Shown here in pieces: positions 23,129 through 31,982 of a DNA stretch of 42,353 bases. Source of the stretch: Clostridium sp. Marseille-P2415 (lineage in GTDB: Bacteria; Bacillota; Clostridia; Lachnospirales; Lachnospiraceae); NCBI RefSeq assembly GCF_900155545.1, contig NZ_LT732526.1:852502-894854 (forward strand), given 5' to 3'. The position numbers and the translations under genes are program-made. A model generated the notes under the pieces. The model did not search any database. It was not told the DNA's origin and saw only the letters and a program-made list of their open reading frames with translations. The stretch's first letter is position 1. Every line of letters starts with the position of its first letter.

Positions 23129-24178
23129 ATGAAGAAGTCAGCAAAAGTATTATCACTGGTTCTTGCCGGTGCCATGATGCTGTCCTTAACAGCATGCGGC
23201 AGCAAATCAGCAGACGGGACAACAGCGGCAGATGCGGCCTCATCAGCAGATACCGCAGCTGCGGCGGAAAAAACAGGCGGAGCAGAATCCTCTGCAGAAA
23301 AGACAGCGGATGGAAAGCAGTTTAAAATCGGCGTTCTCCAGCTTGTGCAGCATGCGGCTCTGGATGCGGCAAATAAAGGATTTATCAAAGCGCTTGACGA
23401 TGCAGGGCTGAACTATTCGGTTGACCAGCAGAATGCTTCCGGGGACCAGCCTACCTGCCAGACCATAGCCAGCAAGCTTGTAAATGACGGGGATGATTTG
23501 ATTCTCGCCATTGCGACCCCCGCAGCCCAGGCGGTAGCAGGTGCGACAAGCGATATTCCCGTCCTGATCACGGCGGTTACTGACCCTGCGTCATCGGATC
23601 TGGTTGAAAGCAACGAGACTCCCGGCGGAAATGTGAGCGGTACCTCTGACTTAACACCTGTAAAAGAGCAGATTTCATTGTTAAAGCATGTTCTTCCGGA
23701 GGCAAAAACAGTGGGGATCCTTTACTGCTCAGCAGAATCCAACTCTGAAATCCAGGCCAAGATGGCAAGGGAAGCAATTGAGGCGGAAGGCATGACTGCA
23801 GTTGATTATACGGTGTCGAATTCCAATGAGATCCAGACGGTTGTTACTTCTATGGTAGGCAAGGTGAATGCTATCTATGCACCGACCGATAATACCATTG
23901 CGGCAGGTATGGCGACCGTTGCCATGGTAGCCAATGAAAACGGTCTTCCTACAATCTGCGGGGAAGAGGGCATGGTAAAGGCCGGCGGTCTGGCCACTTA
24001 TGGAATTGACTATTATGAACTGGGGTATTTAACCGGACAGCAGGCTGTGAAGATCCTGACAGAGGGCGGGGATATTTCCAAGATGCCGATTGAATATCTT
24101 CCGGCAGAAAAGTGCAAGCTGACGGTAAACGAGGAAACGGCAAAGGCACTCGGTATTGACGTATCCGGCCTGAAATAG
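23129..24178 (+). CDS. ABC transporter substrate-binding lipoprotein (DUF534/TrpX-like)
   Basis: The start is ATG 23129 (MKKSAKVLSLVLAGAMMLS), with AGGAGAG upstream. The signal peptide ends in the lipobox LTAC, so C22 should be lipidated and the protein tethered outside. After a low-complexity Ala/Ser/Thr linker comes the ABC_sub_bind fold: FKIGVLQLVQHAALDAANKGF, DLILAIATPAAQAVAGAT, IPVLITAVTDPASSDLV and KTVGILYCSAESNSEIQ. This family includes TrpX, linked to tryptophan or tyrosine uptake. The ligand is not determined here. It heads an SBP-permease-ATPase operon. Confidence 0.92.
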   Translation: MKKSAKVLSLVLAGAMMLSLTACGSKSADGTTAADAASSADTAAAAEKTGGAESSAEKTADGKQFKIGVLQLVQHAALDAANKGFIKALDDAGLNYSVDQQNASGDQPTCQTIASKLVNDGDDLILAIATPAAQAVAGATSDIPVLITAVTDPASSDLVESNETPGGNVSGTSDLTPVKEQISLLKHVLPEAKTVGILYCSAESNSEIQAKMAREAIEAEGMTAVDYTVSNSNEIQTVVTSMVGKVNAIYAPTDNTIAAGMATVAMVANENGLPTICGEEGMVKAGGLATYGIDYYELGYLTGQQAVKILTEGGDISKMPIEYLPAEKCKLTVNEETAKALGIDVSGLK

Positions 24179-24201
24179 ACAGTTTTAAAAAGGAATGACC
24201 G

Positions 24202-24288
24202 GCAGGCGGAACCCATTTAACTGGCCCGCCTGCTTATCAATAGATGCTTTACATAAAAGATGGAGCCGTCATTTTTTATGTAAGGCAT
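24202..24288 (+). promoter_or_regulatory. Two intercistronic hairpins between binding protein and permease
   Basis: First, GCAGGCGG (24202-24209) pairs with CCGCCTGC (24226-24233). Second, a roughly 20-bp stem with wobbles from ATGCTTTACATAAAA (24244-24258) to TTTTATGTAAGGCAT (24274-24288). Neither ends in a clean T run. They probably stabilise the upstream message or limit read-through, giving more binding protein than permease. Confidence 0.65.
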
Positions 24289-24328
24289 TTATACCTGTGT
24301 TAAGAGAAAATACGTGGAGGAATGATTG

Positions 24329-25243
24329 ATGAATGGTTTACTTGTATCCCTTCAGGATGCGGTTGTTCAGGGCGTTTTATGGGGGATTATGGTGCTTGGT
24401 GTTTATATTACCTATAAACTTCTGGATATTGCGGATTTAACGGTAGATGGAAGCTTTGCTCTGGGTGGCTGTGTATGCGCAGTCATGATATTAAACTTTC
24501 ATATGGATCCCTGGGTTGCACTGGCGGCTGCGGCAGCGGCAGGAATGGCGGCAGGAGCTGTGACTGGATTGTTACATACAATCTTTGAAATACCGGCGAT
24601 TCTGGCCGGAATTCTGACACAGATCGGGCTGTGGTCCGTCAATCTCCGCATCATGGGAGGAAAGAGCAATATGCCTCTTTTGAAAACGGATACGATCATG
24701 TCAAAATTCATAGATATGACCGGACTTAGCAAACCGGCTGCAGCTCTGGCCATCGGGATCGGTATGGCTGTTATTATGATCGTCTTTCTTTACTGGTTTT
24801 TTGGAACGGAGGTCGGCAGTGCCATGCGGGCCACCGGGAATAATGAGGCCATGATCCGTGCCCAGGGTGTCAATACCAACTGGACCAAGCTTCTGGCCCT
24901 TACCATCAGCAACGGGCTCGTAGGAATTTCCGGAGGGCTGGTTTGCCAGAGTCAGAAATATGCGGATATCGGTATGGGAACCGGAGCCATAGTCATCGGT
25001 CTTGCAGCCATTGTGATCGGATCTGTATTAATGGGAAAACTGCGGTCCTTTGGAAGCAGGCTGACTTCTGCGGCAGTGGGTTCCGTAATTTATTTTGTGA
25101 TCCGCGCTTTGGTTCTGAGAATGGGTATGGATGCCAATGATATGAAGCTGTTATCAGCTGTAATCGTAGCCGTAGCGCTTTGCGTGCCTGTTATGGTGAG
25201 CAAGTGGCGCCTTAAAAAATCCTATACAGAGGGAGGAGAATGA
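24329..25243 (+). CDS. ABC transporter permease (TrpY-like)
   Basis: ATG 24329 is preferred over TTG 24326 because GGAGG (24316-24320) sits 8 nt upstream. The 304-aa protein has about eight to nine hydrophobic helices. It shows YKLLDIADLTVDGSFALGG near the start and GTEVGSAMRATGNNEAMIRAQGVN, the branched-chain-type permease signature of the BPD_transp_2 family. The ATPase gene follows directly. It likely forms a homodimeric channel for the substrate delivered by the lipoprotein upstream. Confidence 0.92.
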   Translation: MNGLLVSLQDAVVQGVLWGIMVLGVYITYKLLDIADLTVDGSFALGGCVCAVMILNFHMDPWVALAAAAAAGMAAGAVTGLLHTIFEIPAILAGILTQIGLWSVNLRIMGGKSNMPLLKTDTIMSKFIDMTGLSKPAAALAIGIGMAVIMIVFLYWFFGTEVGSAMRATGNNEAMIRAQGVNTNWTKLLALTISNGLVGISGGLVCQSQKYADIGMGTGAIVIGLAAIVIGSVLMGKLRSFGSRLTSAAVGSVIYFVIRALVLRMGMDANDMKLLSAVIVAVALCVPVMVSKWRLKKSYTEGGE

Positions 25244-25245
25244 TC

Positions 25246-26043
25246 ATGCTGGACATTAAGAATGTCAGAAAGACTTTTAACAAGAATACCATCAATGAAA
25301 AGAAAGCATTGAATGGCATTGGCCTCCATCTGAACGAAGGTGATTTTGTAACGGTAATCGGAGGAAACGGAGCGGGAAAATCCACGATGTTAAATATGAT
25401 CGCCGGGGTTTACCCCATTGACTCCGGTAAGATTGAGATTGACGGAATCAACATTTCGAGAGCTCCGGAGTATAAGCGGGCCAAGTACATTGGAAGGGTG
25501 TTCCAGGATCCGATGATGGGAACTGCCGCAGGAATGGAAATTCAGGAAAATATGGCGCTGGCTTACCGCCGGGGACAGGGGAGGGGCCTTGCCTGGGGCA
25601 TCAAAGCCAGTGAAAAGGAATTTTATCATAATGCATTGGAAAAACTGGGGCTGGGCCTTCAGGACCGGATGACCAATAAGGTCGGACTTCTTTCCGGAGG
25701 GCAGAGACAGGCCCTTACCCTGTTGATGGCGACACTAAAGAAGCCGAAGCTGCTTCTTCTCGATGAGCATACCGCAGCGCTTGACCCAAAGACCGCAAAA
25801 AAGGTTTTGGAAATCACCCAGGAGATTGTGAAAGAGCAGAATCTCACCACGCTGATGATCACGCACAACATGAAGGATGCGATTCAGATCGGAAACCGCC
25901 TCGTCATGATGCATGAAGGACGGATTATTTATGATGTGTCAGGAGAGGAAAAAAAGAAGCTGGAGGTAGAAGATCTTCTTAAAAAGTTTGAAGAGGCCAG
26001 CGGTGAGGAATTTGCGAACGACAGAATGATACTGGCAAAGTAG
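25246..26043 (+). CDS. ABC transporter ATP-binding protein (TrpZ-like)
   Basis: ATG 25246 has GGAGGAG at 25232-25238, 7 nt upstream; ATG 25240 would be only 1 nt from it. The 265-aa product has Walker A GGNGAGKS, Q-loop VFQDPMMGT, signature LLSGGQRQALTLLMATL, Walker B LLLLDEHTAALDP and switch His ITHN. The Walker B context 'DEHTAALD' (His in place of the usual Pro) is characteristic of the TrpZ/YtrB-like importer ATPases of this family. It closes the three-gene importer operon and is followed by a terminator. Confidence 0.92.
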   Translation: MLDIKNVRKTFNKNTINEKKALNGIGLHLNEGDFVTVIGGNGAGKSTMLNMIAGVYPIDSGKIEIDGINISRAPEYKRAKYIGRVFQDPMMGTAAGMEIQENMALAYRRGQGRGLAWGIKASEKEFYHNALEKLGLGLQDRMTNKVGLLSGGQRQALTLLMATLKKPKLLLLDEHTAALDPKTAKKVLEITQEIVKEQNLTTLMITHNMKDAIQIGNRLVMMHEGRIIYDVSGEEKKKLEVEDLLKKFEEASGEEFANDRMILAK

Positions 26044-26052
26044 CCTTTAAAT

Positions 26053-26103
26053 AACACGGAGCTGGAAACCATTGGATGAGGGTTTCAAGCCCCGTGTTTT
26101 TGT
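26053..26103 (+). terminator. Intrinsic terminator after the ABC importer operon
   Basis: AACACGG-A-GCT-G-GAAACC pairs with GGTTTC-A-AGC-C-CCGTGTT (two mismatches), followed by a T run. Confidence 0.88.
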
Positions 26104-26229
26104 ATGTTTCCTGTTTCCGATGCTTGTATGGACCTTGCACCTTCCTTAGCTTTTAAACAGATTTTTAATGCTTGTAACATAATCTTAATAATTTTTTGCA
26201 GTACAAATATCGCAAAACATGACAAATTA

Positions 26230-26238
26230 TGCTATACT
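26230..26238 (+). promoter_or_regulatory. Extended -10 promoter of the NlpC/P60 gene
   Basis: TG (26230-26231), one base, then TATACT (26233-26238). No good -35 is visible. TGTAAC (26173-26178), 5 bp, then CTTAAT resembles half of a WalR-type box (TGTWAH-N5-TGTWAH), but the second half is poor. Confidence 0.5.
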
Positions 26239-26307
26239 ATTGCAGATAGGCTCATAGTCTGAATCGGCTTTCCGGTAGAATACATGTAGATGGAGAGAAA
26301 ATACAGG

Positions 26308-27900
26308 ATGGAAAATAATAACGAAAAAAAAGATTACGTAATCCGTTTGGATAAGGCACGAAAAAAACGTAACCAGAATGATTATAAGAAACTTTTTGTA
26401 TTTGGAGGTGGGGCGGTTCTTTTGGCGGCTGTAGTTACAGCAGCCGGTATGGCGGTGATGAAGCATACATCTGCAGATCCTGCCCTGGCCACAAAATCAG
26501 AAGCGCTTGCTGTTAAGTCTGAGAATTCGGCGGAAGCGGGCACAGAATCCGAGGCTCAGGCAGCAGAGGAGGCAGAGGCAAAAGAGAATGTCATAAACTC
26601 CTATAAAAATTTGGGCATCGTCCAGGTATCCGGATATTTAAACATGAGAAAAGCACCGGGAACAGAGGAAGATGTGATAGGAAAACTGCAGGGAGACAGC
26701 GCCTGTGAGATTTTGGAAAAGACGGATTCCGGCTGGTATAAGATATCTTCCGGCGGGATTGAGGGGTACATAAATTCCGAATATGTCCTGACCGGGGATG
26801 ATGCGAAAAAAAAGGCGGAAGAGCTGGTTAAACTGAGAGCAATCGTTCAGACCGATAACCTGAATATCAGAAAGGAAGCTTCTACCGGCTCCGATGTGGT
26901 AGGACAGGCTTTGGCGAATGAACGGTATGAGGTAGTCGGCCAGTCAGATGGCTGGGTACAGATTCCAACCGGTTATTTATCGACGGAATATGTAAAGCTG
27001 GAATATGCGCTGAATGAAGCAAGAAAACTGGATCTAAAGGCCATGGTCTTTAATTTCTATAAAAACATCGGAATTTCCGATGTGGATAATTATTTAAATG
27101 TCAGGGAAGAGCCCAATGAAAACGGTAAGATCATAGCAAAGATGCCCAGCAAGGCGGCTGGGGATATCCTGGAGACCACAGAAGACGGATGGTATAAGAT
27201 CCAGTCCGGCAACATCACCGGCTATGTGAAATCGGATTATATCCTGACCGGACAGCCGGCAAAGGATGAGGCCCTGCAGGTGGCTGAGCTCATGGCAATT
27301 GTTAATACGGATATGCTGAATGCCAGAACAGATCCATCCACAGACGCGAAGATATGGACACAGATATCCAATAACGAACGCTATCCTGTGCTGAAACAGA
27401 TCGATGGCTGGGTTCAGATTGAATTGGAAGAAAACAGCAGTGCCTATGTTTCCACGGACTATGTAGATGTACGGTATGCCCTTCCGGAGGCGATCAAATT
27501 CTCTCCGCTGGAGGAAAAGGCCAATGCGCAGGCATCTTTAAGAACTCAGATTGTAAATTACGCCCTGCAGTTTTTGGGGAATCCTTATGTATGGGGCGGG
27601 ACCAGCCTTACCAAGGGCGCCGACTGTTCCGGATTTACCATGTCTGTTTACTCTCACTTCGGCATCGGACTTCCGCATTATTCCGGTTCTCAGGCCGGTA
27701 TGGGCAAGGCGGTGAAATCCGGTGAGATGAGGCCGGGAGATTTGATTTACTATGCCAACAGCGGAGGGAAAATCAATCACGTTGCCATGTATATTGGTAA
27801 CGGTCAGATCGTTCATGCGGCCAGCAGGCGAAGCGGCATTAAGATTTCTACGTGGAATTACCGGACTCCGGTAAAAATCCGCAATATGATCGGAGATTAA
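26308..27900 (+). CDS. SH3-domain NlpC/P60 peptidoglycan hydrolase
   Basis: The start at 26308 (MENNNEKKDYVIRLDKARK) is chosen because the upstream ATG at 26290 has no SD. The 530-aa protein has a cytosolic basic N-terminus, one membrane helix (about residues 28-50), an Ala/Glu linker, and four bacterial SH3-like modules (about 105-155, 180-225, 250-305 and 335-380; repeated cues NMRKAPG, NIRKEAST, NVREEPNE, NARTDPST). A C-terminal NlpC/P60 domain has Cys440 (GADCSGF), His491 (NHVAMYIG) and His503. It is a membrane-anchored endopeptidase that should cut gamma-D-Glu-diamino-acid bonds in wall peptides. Confidence 0.93.
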   Translation: MENNNEKKDYVIRLDKARKKRNQNDYKKLFVFGGGAVLLAAVVTAAGMAVMKHTSADPALATKSEALAVKSENSAEAGTESEAQAAEEAEAKENVINSYKNLGIVQVSGYLNMRKAPGTEEDVIGKLQGDSACEILEKTDSGWYKISSGGIEGYINSEYVLTGDDAKKKAEELVKLRAIVQTDNLNIRKEASTGSDVVGQALANERYEVVGQSDGWVQIPTGYLSTEYVKLEYALNEARKLDLKAMVFNFYKNIGISDVDNYLNVREEPNENGKIIAKMPSKAAGDILETTEDGWYKIQSGNITGYVKSDYILTGQPAKDEALQVAELMAIVNTDMLNARTDPSTDAKIWTQISNNERYPVLKQIDGWVQIELEENSSAYVSTDYVDVRYALPEAIKFSPLEEKANAQASLRTQIVNYALQFLGNPYVWGGTSLTKGADCSGFTMSVYSHFGIGLPHYSGSQAGMGKAVKSGEMRPGDLIYYANSGGKINHVAMYIGNGQIVHAASRRSGIKISTWNYRTPVKIRNMIGD

Positions 27901-27939
27901 CCAGCTGCTCCCGGAAAGATATTCTGAAAAATAGTATAC

Positions 27940-27990
27940 AAAAAATGAGCCTTGATTGGTCTTAAAAGCCATTTTCAAAGCTCATTTTTT
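27940..27990. terminator. Bidirectional terminator between the NlpC/P60 gene and acn
   Basis: AAAAAATGAGC-C-TTGA (27940-27955) pairs with TCAA-A-GCTCATTTTTT (27975-27990). A-rich and T-rich arms give a T run on either strand, which suits the convergent genes. Confidence 0.88.
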
Positions 27991-28003
27991 ATGCTGTAAA
28001 TAA

Positions 28004-30316
28004 TTACTGCTGTTCGTTTCTGTTTCTGTTATAGTTGATCAGACATCCGGCCTTTACGATTTCGCGTTCTTCCGGGGTCATATCAGCAATGTGCAGTTCT
28101 ATCTTGTGAATCGGATTCCCTTCTGCATTTTTAATAACATAAGCAGGAATATGCTCCATATCCCCGTCAAGGGCTGTACGGATACCAGGAACGTAAATGT
28201 AATCGCCCACTTCAAAATCCGGTTCGTCCTCCAGAAGGAAAGGAAGCATTCCCCAGTTCATCACATTGGAACGGTAACGCTTGGTTGCATACTCTTTGGC
28301 AATATTGGCAAGACCGCCTAACACCCTCTGGCAGCTGGCTGCCTGTTCGCGGGCAGATCCATCTCCGGGCTTTACCGCGTATATCATGCTTCCGATTTCG
28401 GTTTCTCCCGCCTTAAGCTCCGGCTGGTCCAGGTAGACGCGGAGGGCTTTCATTGCGGATTCCAGCTCAGGATCAGACGTTAATGGACAGGTTCCCGTTT
28501 TTCTTATCTGCTCCAGATCATTTACCTTCTTCGAACGGCCTACGTATTCCGGGTCACGGCGGGATAATGTGAATTCCGCCAGGCCAAGGGGATTGGACCG
28601 GTAGGATGAGGTTTCTCCGGAAGGAATCAGTTCATCGGTCGTAGTAACCGGGTCCATGATTTTGGAGCATACCTTTAAAATGATATTTTCTGCCAGGGCA
28701 CTCATAGCCGGCCAGTCCTTGATATTGGGCCCGTAAATCAGCCGGGCATCCGGCTGGGCCTTTTCAAATCCCTGATATACCCGTCTTTCATAGGAAGATG
28801 GGTCGAATTCATATGCAGGAACATTGTAATCATCGGCATAGCCTTCCGCAGAGGTCAGATATCCGCCATTTGCTGCAGTAGCGGCAATGGAGCGGGCATC
28901 CATGAGTGCAACGCAGGAAATCTGGCCGTTACCTGGCTTGGAGCCTTCCCGGTTGGGGAAGTTTCTTGTGGTGTGACGGATGCTCAAGGCATTATTGGAA
29001 GGTGTATCTCCTGCACCGAAGCAGGGGCCGCAGAAAGCCGTGCGTACGGTTGCTCCGGCTGCCATCAGCTCGGTAATTGCGCCCTTCTTGACCAGATCCA
29101 TGTACACCGGCTGGGAAGAAGGATATACGGATAAATTGAATATGTCATTTCCGCAGTTTTTACCGGTCAGGATGTGGGCGGCCATCATCACGTTGGAGTA
29201 GTTGCCTCCTGCACAGCCTGCGATCACTCCCTGCTGAACCATCAGTTTTCCATCTGTGATCTTATCGGTCAGGGACAGAGCTGCATTGGAATTTCCGGTA
29301 ATGCGTTCTGCTTCTTTTTCCACAGTCCGGAGAATATCGCCTAAATTTGAATTCAGCTCGTCTATCTCATAGGTGTTGCTCGGATGGAAGGGAAGTGCGA
29401 TCATGGGCTTAATGGTGCTGAGATCTACATATACAACCCCGTCGTAGTAGGCTACATCGGCAGGATTTAATTCCCTGTAGGCGTCCATGCGTCCATGAAG
29501 GTTTAAATACGCCTTTGTATCCTCATCGGTTCTCCAGACAGAGGAAAGGCAGGTGGTTTCCGTTGTCATGACATCCACGCCGTTCCGGTAATCGGTATCC
29601 ATGGATGCCACTCCAGGTCCAACGAACTCCATGATCTTATTTTTCACGTAGCCGCTCTTAAATACTTCTCCGATGATAGCCAGGGCCACATCATGAGGGC
29701 CTACGGCAGGAGAGGGCTTTCCTGTGAGGTAGATAGCCACAACACCCGGATAGGCCACATCATAGGTATCGCAAAGGAGCTGCTTTACCAGTTCCCCTCC
29801 GCCTTCCCCGATTGCCATAGTGCCCAGAGCACCATAGCGGGTGTGGCTGTCAGAGCCAAGGATCATTCGGCCGCAGCCGGCCATCATCTCACGCATGTAT
29901 TGGTGAATGACCGCAATGTGGGGAGGTACATAGATTCCGCCGTATTTTTTTGCGGCGGAAAGCCCGAACACGTGGTCATCCTCATTGATCGTACCGCCAA
30001 CGGCGCATAGGGAATTATGGCAGTTGGTCATAACGTATGGAATCGGAAATTTCTTAAGCCCTGAGGCCCGGGCAGTCTGGATAATCCCTACAAATGTAAT
30101 GTCATGGGAGGCCATGGAGTCAAAACGTAGTTTCAAATGGTCCATATCTTCCAAAGTGTTGTGCTCTTTCAGAATGGAATAGGCGATTGTACCTTTTTTG
30201 GCTTCATCCCTTTTAACAGCGTTTCCTGTCAGGGCAGTTACTTTTAAAGCTTCCTGTTCCGGGACCAGTTCGGTTCCGTGAACAAGATAAGCACCACCGT
30301 CATACAATTTTACCAT
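28004..30316 (-). CDS. Aconitate hydratase
   Basis: The 770-aa protein belongs to the aconitase/homoaconitase superfamily, mitochondrial-like in length. The 4Fe-4S ligands are visible: [12 protein letters not shown] and [10 protein letters not shown] (C-x2-C). Other family segments are [35 protein letters not shown] and, in the swivel domain, [13 protein letters not shown]. It interconverts citrate and isocitrate in the cytosol. The gene follows citrate synthase with a 3-bp gap, so both form the oxidative branch from oxaloacetate toward 2-oxoglutarate and glutamate. Isocitrate dehydrogenase is not in this window. GAGAGGAAAG lies before ATG 30316. Confidence 0.93.
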   Translation of the reverse strand: MVKLYDGGAYLVHGTELVPEQEALKVTALTGNAVKRDEAKKGTIAYSILKEHNTLEDMDHLKLRFDSMASHDITFVGIIQTARASGLKKFPIPYVMTNCHNSLCAVGGTINEDDHVFGLSAAKKYGGIYVPPHIAVIHQYMREMMAGCGRMILGSDSHTRYGALGTMAIGEGGGELVKQLLCDTYDVAYPGVVAIYLTGKPSPAVGPHDVALAIIGEVFKSGYVKNKIMEFVGPGVASMDTDYRNGVDVMTTETTCLSSVWRTDEDTKAYLNLHGRMDAYRELNPADVAYYDGVVYVDLSTIKPMIALPFHPSNTYEIDELNSNLGDILRTVEKEAERITGNSNAALSLTDKITDGKLMVQQGVIAGCAGGNYSNVMMAAHILTGKNCGNDIFNLSVYPSSQPVYMDLVKKGAITELMAAGATVRTAFCGPCFGAGDTPSNNALSIRHTTRNFPNREGSKPGNGQISCVALMDARSIAATAANGGYLTSAEGYADDYNVPAYEFDPSSYERRVYQGFEKAQPDARLIYGPNIKDWPAMSALAENIILKVCSKIMDPVTTTDELIPSGETSSYRSNPLGLAEFTLSRRDPEYVGRSKKVNDLEQIRKTGTCPLTSDPELESAMKALRVYLDQPELKAGETEIGSMIYAVKPGDGSAREQAASCQRVLGGLANIAKEYATKRYRSNVMNWGMLPFLLEDEPDFEVGDYIYVPGIRTALDGDMEHIPAYVIKNAEGNPIHKIELHIADMTPEEREIVKAGCLINYNRNRNEQQ

Positions 30317-30319
30317 ATG

Positions 30320-31651
30320 CTATCTTTCCTCTCTTTTTTTGTAGGGAATGGTTTCACCTACGTATTTTGTTGCCGGCCGCATGATTCTTCCATCATACAG
30401 CTTGTTTTCGATATTGTGTGCCAGCCAGCCGGACATGCGCGCGCAAACGAATAAAGGCGTATACATGTCTTCTGGTATCTGTAACATATTATAAGCGAAG
30501 CCGCTGTAGAAGTCCACATTGTTTGACAGGGTTTTTCCGTTTCCGGCCAGGCAAGCTTTGGCAACCTTTTCAAATTTTGTCAGAAATTCATATTCATCTT
30601 CCCTGTTTTTCTGTTTTGCAAGCTTTTCACAGCAGATTTTCAATAGGTCCGCGCGCGGATCGGAAACAGTATAAACGGCATGGCCAAGTCCGTATACAAG
30701 ACCGGAATTGTCATAGAAATCCTTATTAAGGATTTTCTGGATAACCCCTTTCATCTGGGCTTCCGTCGCCTTTACACCGATTTCTTTATCAATGGCCCTT
30801 ATCATCTCGCTGCAGTGAATGTTGGCACCGCCATGCTTTGGTCCCTTTAAGGAACCGATGGATGCGGAGATGGATGAATAAATGTCGGTTCCGGTGGAAG
30901 AAATTACAACATTGGTAAAGGTGGAGTTGTTGCCACCGCCGTGATCCGCATGGATCATCAGCATGACATCCAGTAAATCCGCCTCCTGCTCCGTAAAGGA
31001 GCCATCCCGGCGCAGCATATAAAGAATATTTTCTGCCATGGAATACTCGGGTTTTGGATAATGAATGATAAGGCTTTCCCGGTCATAATAATGGATCTTG
31101 CTCTGGTATGCATAAACCGCAAGGGAAGGAAGCTTTGCCAGGATGTTGATTCCTTTTAATAATGTCTGGTAGGGGTCAACGTTATCCGGATCTTCATCGT
31201 AGTCGTACAGAGCCAGAATGCTTTGCTGCAGGCTGTTCATCAAATTGCGGGAAGGCGTGCGAAGCATATTCTTCTCCAGAAATTCATCGGGAAGGTGGTA
31301 GTGCTGGCGGAGAGTGGCTGCAAACTCTCTTAATTCCTTTTTGGAAGGAAGATAGCCAAAGAGAAGCAAAAATGAGGTCTCTTCAAAGCCGTATCGTTCA
31401 TTTCCCTTTCCATTCACAAGGTCGCTGATTTCAATTCCGCGGTAGTAGAGCTTGCCGGGGACATTGACCTTTTTCCCATCTTCGATTTCATAACCTACAA
31501 CATCGGATACGCGGGTTAAGCCCACCCTGACGCCTGTACCATCCTCGTTCCGGAGACCTTTTTTTACATTGTATTCTTTGAATAAGTTGTTTGGAATATC
31601 CGTACAATTAGAGGATTTACCAAATGTTTGTGCGATGAAAAAATTGTTCAT
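30320..31651 (-). CDS. Citrate synthase
   Basis: The start is set at 31651 (MNNFFIAQTFGKSS) because AGGAGA lies 9 nt upstream and the promoter at 31789-31817 begins transcription downstream of the longer in-frame ATG at 31798. The 443-aa product has the catalytic His region DHGGGNNSTFTN, a second at GPKHGGANIHC, and the catalytic Asp in HAVYTVSDPRADLLK. RTPSRNLMNSLQQSILALYD lies in the N-terminal half. It condenses acetyl-CoA and oxaloacetate. Operon with aconitase suggests a biosynthetic rather than respiratory citrate branch. Confidence 0.93.
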   Translation of the reverse strand: MNNFFIAQTFGKSSNCTDIPNNLFKEYNVKKGLRNEDGTGVRVGLTRVSDVVGYEIEDGKKVNVPGKLYYRGIEISDLVNGKGNERYGFEETSFLLLFGYLPSKKELREFAATLRQHYHLPDEFLEKNMLRTPSRNLMNSLQQSILALYDYDEDPDNVDPYQTLLKGINILAKLPSLAVYAYQSKIHYYDRESLIIHYPKPEYSMAENILYMLRRDGSFTEQEADLLDVMLMIHADHGGGNNSTFTNVVISSTGTDIYSSISASIGSLKGPKHGGANIHCSEMIRAIDKEIGVKATEAQMKGVIQKILNKDFYDNSGLVYGLGHAVYTVSDPRADLLKICCEKLAKQKNREDEYEFLTKFEKVAKACLAGNGKTLSNNVDFYSGFAYNMLQIPEDMYTPLFVCARMSGWLAHNIENKLYDGRIMRPATKYVGETIPYKKREER

Positions 31652-31717
31652 GCGATGATCTCTCCTTTTTTCCAGATTAAGCCACAGCCATAGGAACCGG
31701 CAGCCATTGATACAAAA

Positions 31718-31746
31718 GCAGCGCAAATGGATTTCTCCGGCGCTGC
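31718..31746 (-). promoter_or_regulatory. Leader hairpin before citrate synthase
   Basis: On the minus strand GCAGCGC and GCGCTGC form a 7-bp perfect stem followed by TTTTGT, within a roughly 130-nt leader. It could be a weak attenuator; the loop is long and support is slight. The rest of the 331-bp gap 31652-31982 holds the promoter, the dyad and the hairpin listed separately. Confidence 0.35.
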
Positions 31747-31788
31747 CTTCGTTGGCAATAGAATGTGACTTGTTTTGTGTTGTTTGGT

Positions 31789-31817
31789 AGTTTAACATGG
31801 AAAAGTATCTAAGTCAA
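31789..31817 (-). promoter_or_regulatory. Promoter of the citrate synthase-aconitase operon
   Basis: On the minus strand TTGACT (31812-31817), 17-bp spacer and TAAACT (31789-31794). Confidence 0.78.
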
Positions 31818-31821
31818 TAAC

Positions 31822-31836
31822 TTGTTATAATAACAA
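31822..31836. promoter_or_regulatory. Perfect 15-bp palindrome beside the citrate synthase promoter
   Basis: TTGTTAT, one central base, ATAACAA. It ends 5 bp upstream of the -35 box on the minus strand, a fitting place for an activator or repressor of the operon. It does not match the CcpC pattern ATAA-N7-TTAT. Confidence 0.55.
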
Positions 31837-31860
31837 CTAAAATATTGTGATAATAGAATC

Positions 31861-31921
31861 ATATGCCTGATTTCCTTAAAAGTATACCAAAAGCAGTTTT
31901 AAGATTTTCAGGCATATTTTA
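31861..31921 (+). terminator. Hairpin with T run in front of tepA (terminator or attenuator)
   Basis: ATATGCCTGA (31861-31870) pairs perfectly with TCAGGCATAT (31908-31917), with an inner TTAAAA / TTTTAA stem, followed by TTTT. It may insulate tepA or act as an attenuator in its leader. Confidence 0.45.
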
Positions 31922-31982
31922 ACCGATTTCTCCACATTATAAGGAAACTACCAAATTTATTGCAAATAGGAGGTTTCTTAAG

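Noticed and set aside
26173-26189. WalR box before the NlpC/P60 gene
   Set aside because: The first half TGTAAC fits but CTTAAT is a poor second half, so it is noted only as a possibility under the promoter.
31652-31798. 49-residue N-terminal extension of citrate synthase
   Set aside because: The extension contains the promoter -10 and has no SD; the SD at 31651 fits a shorter protein.
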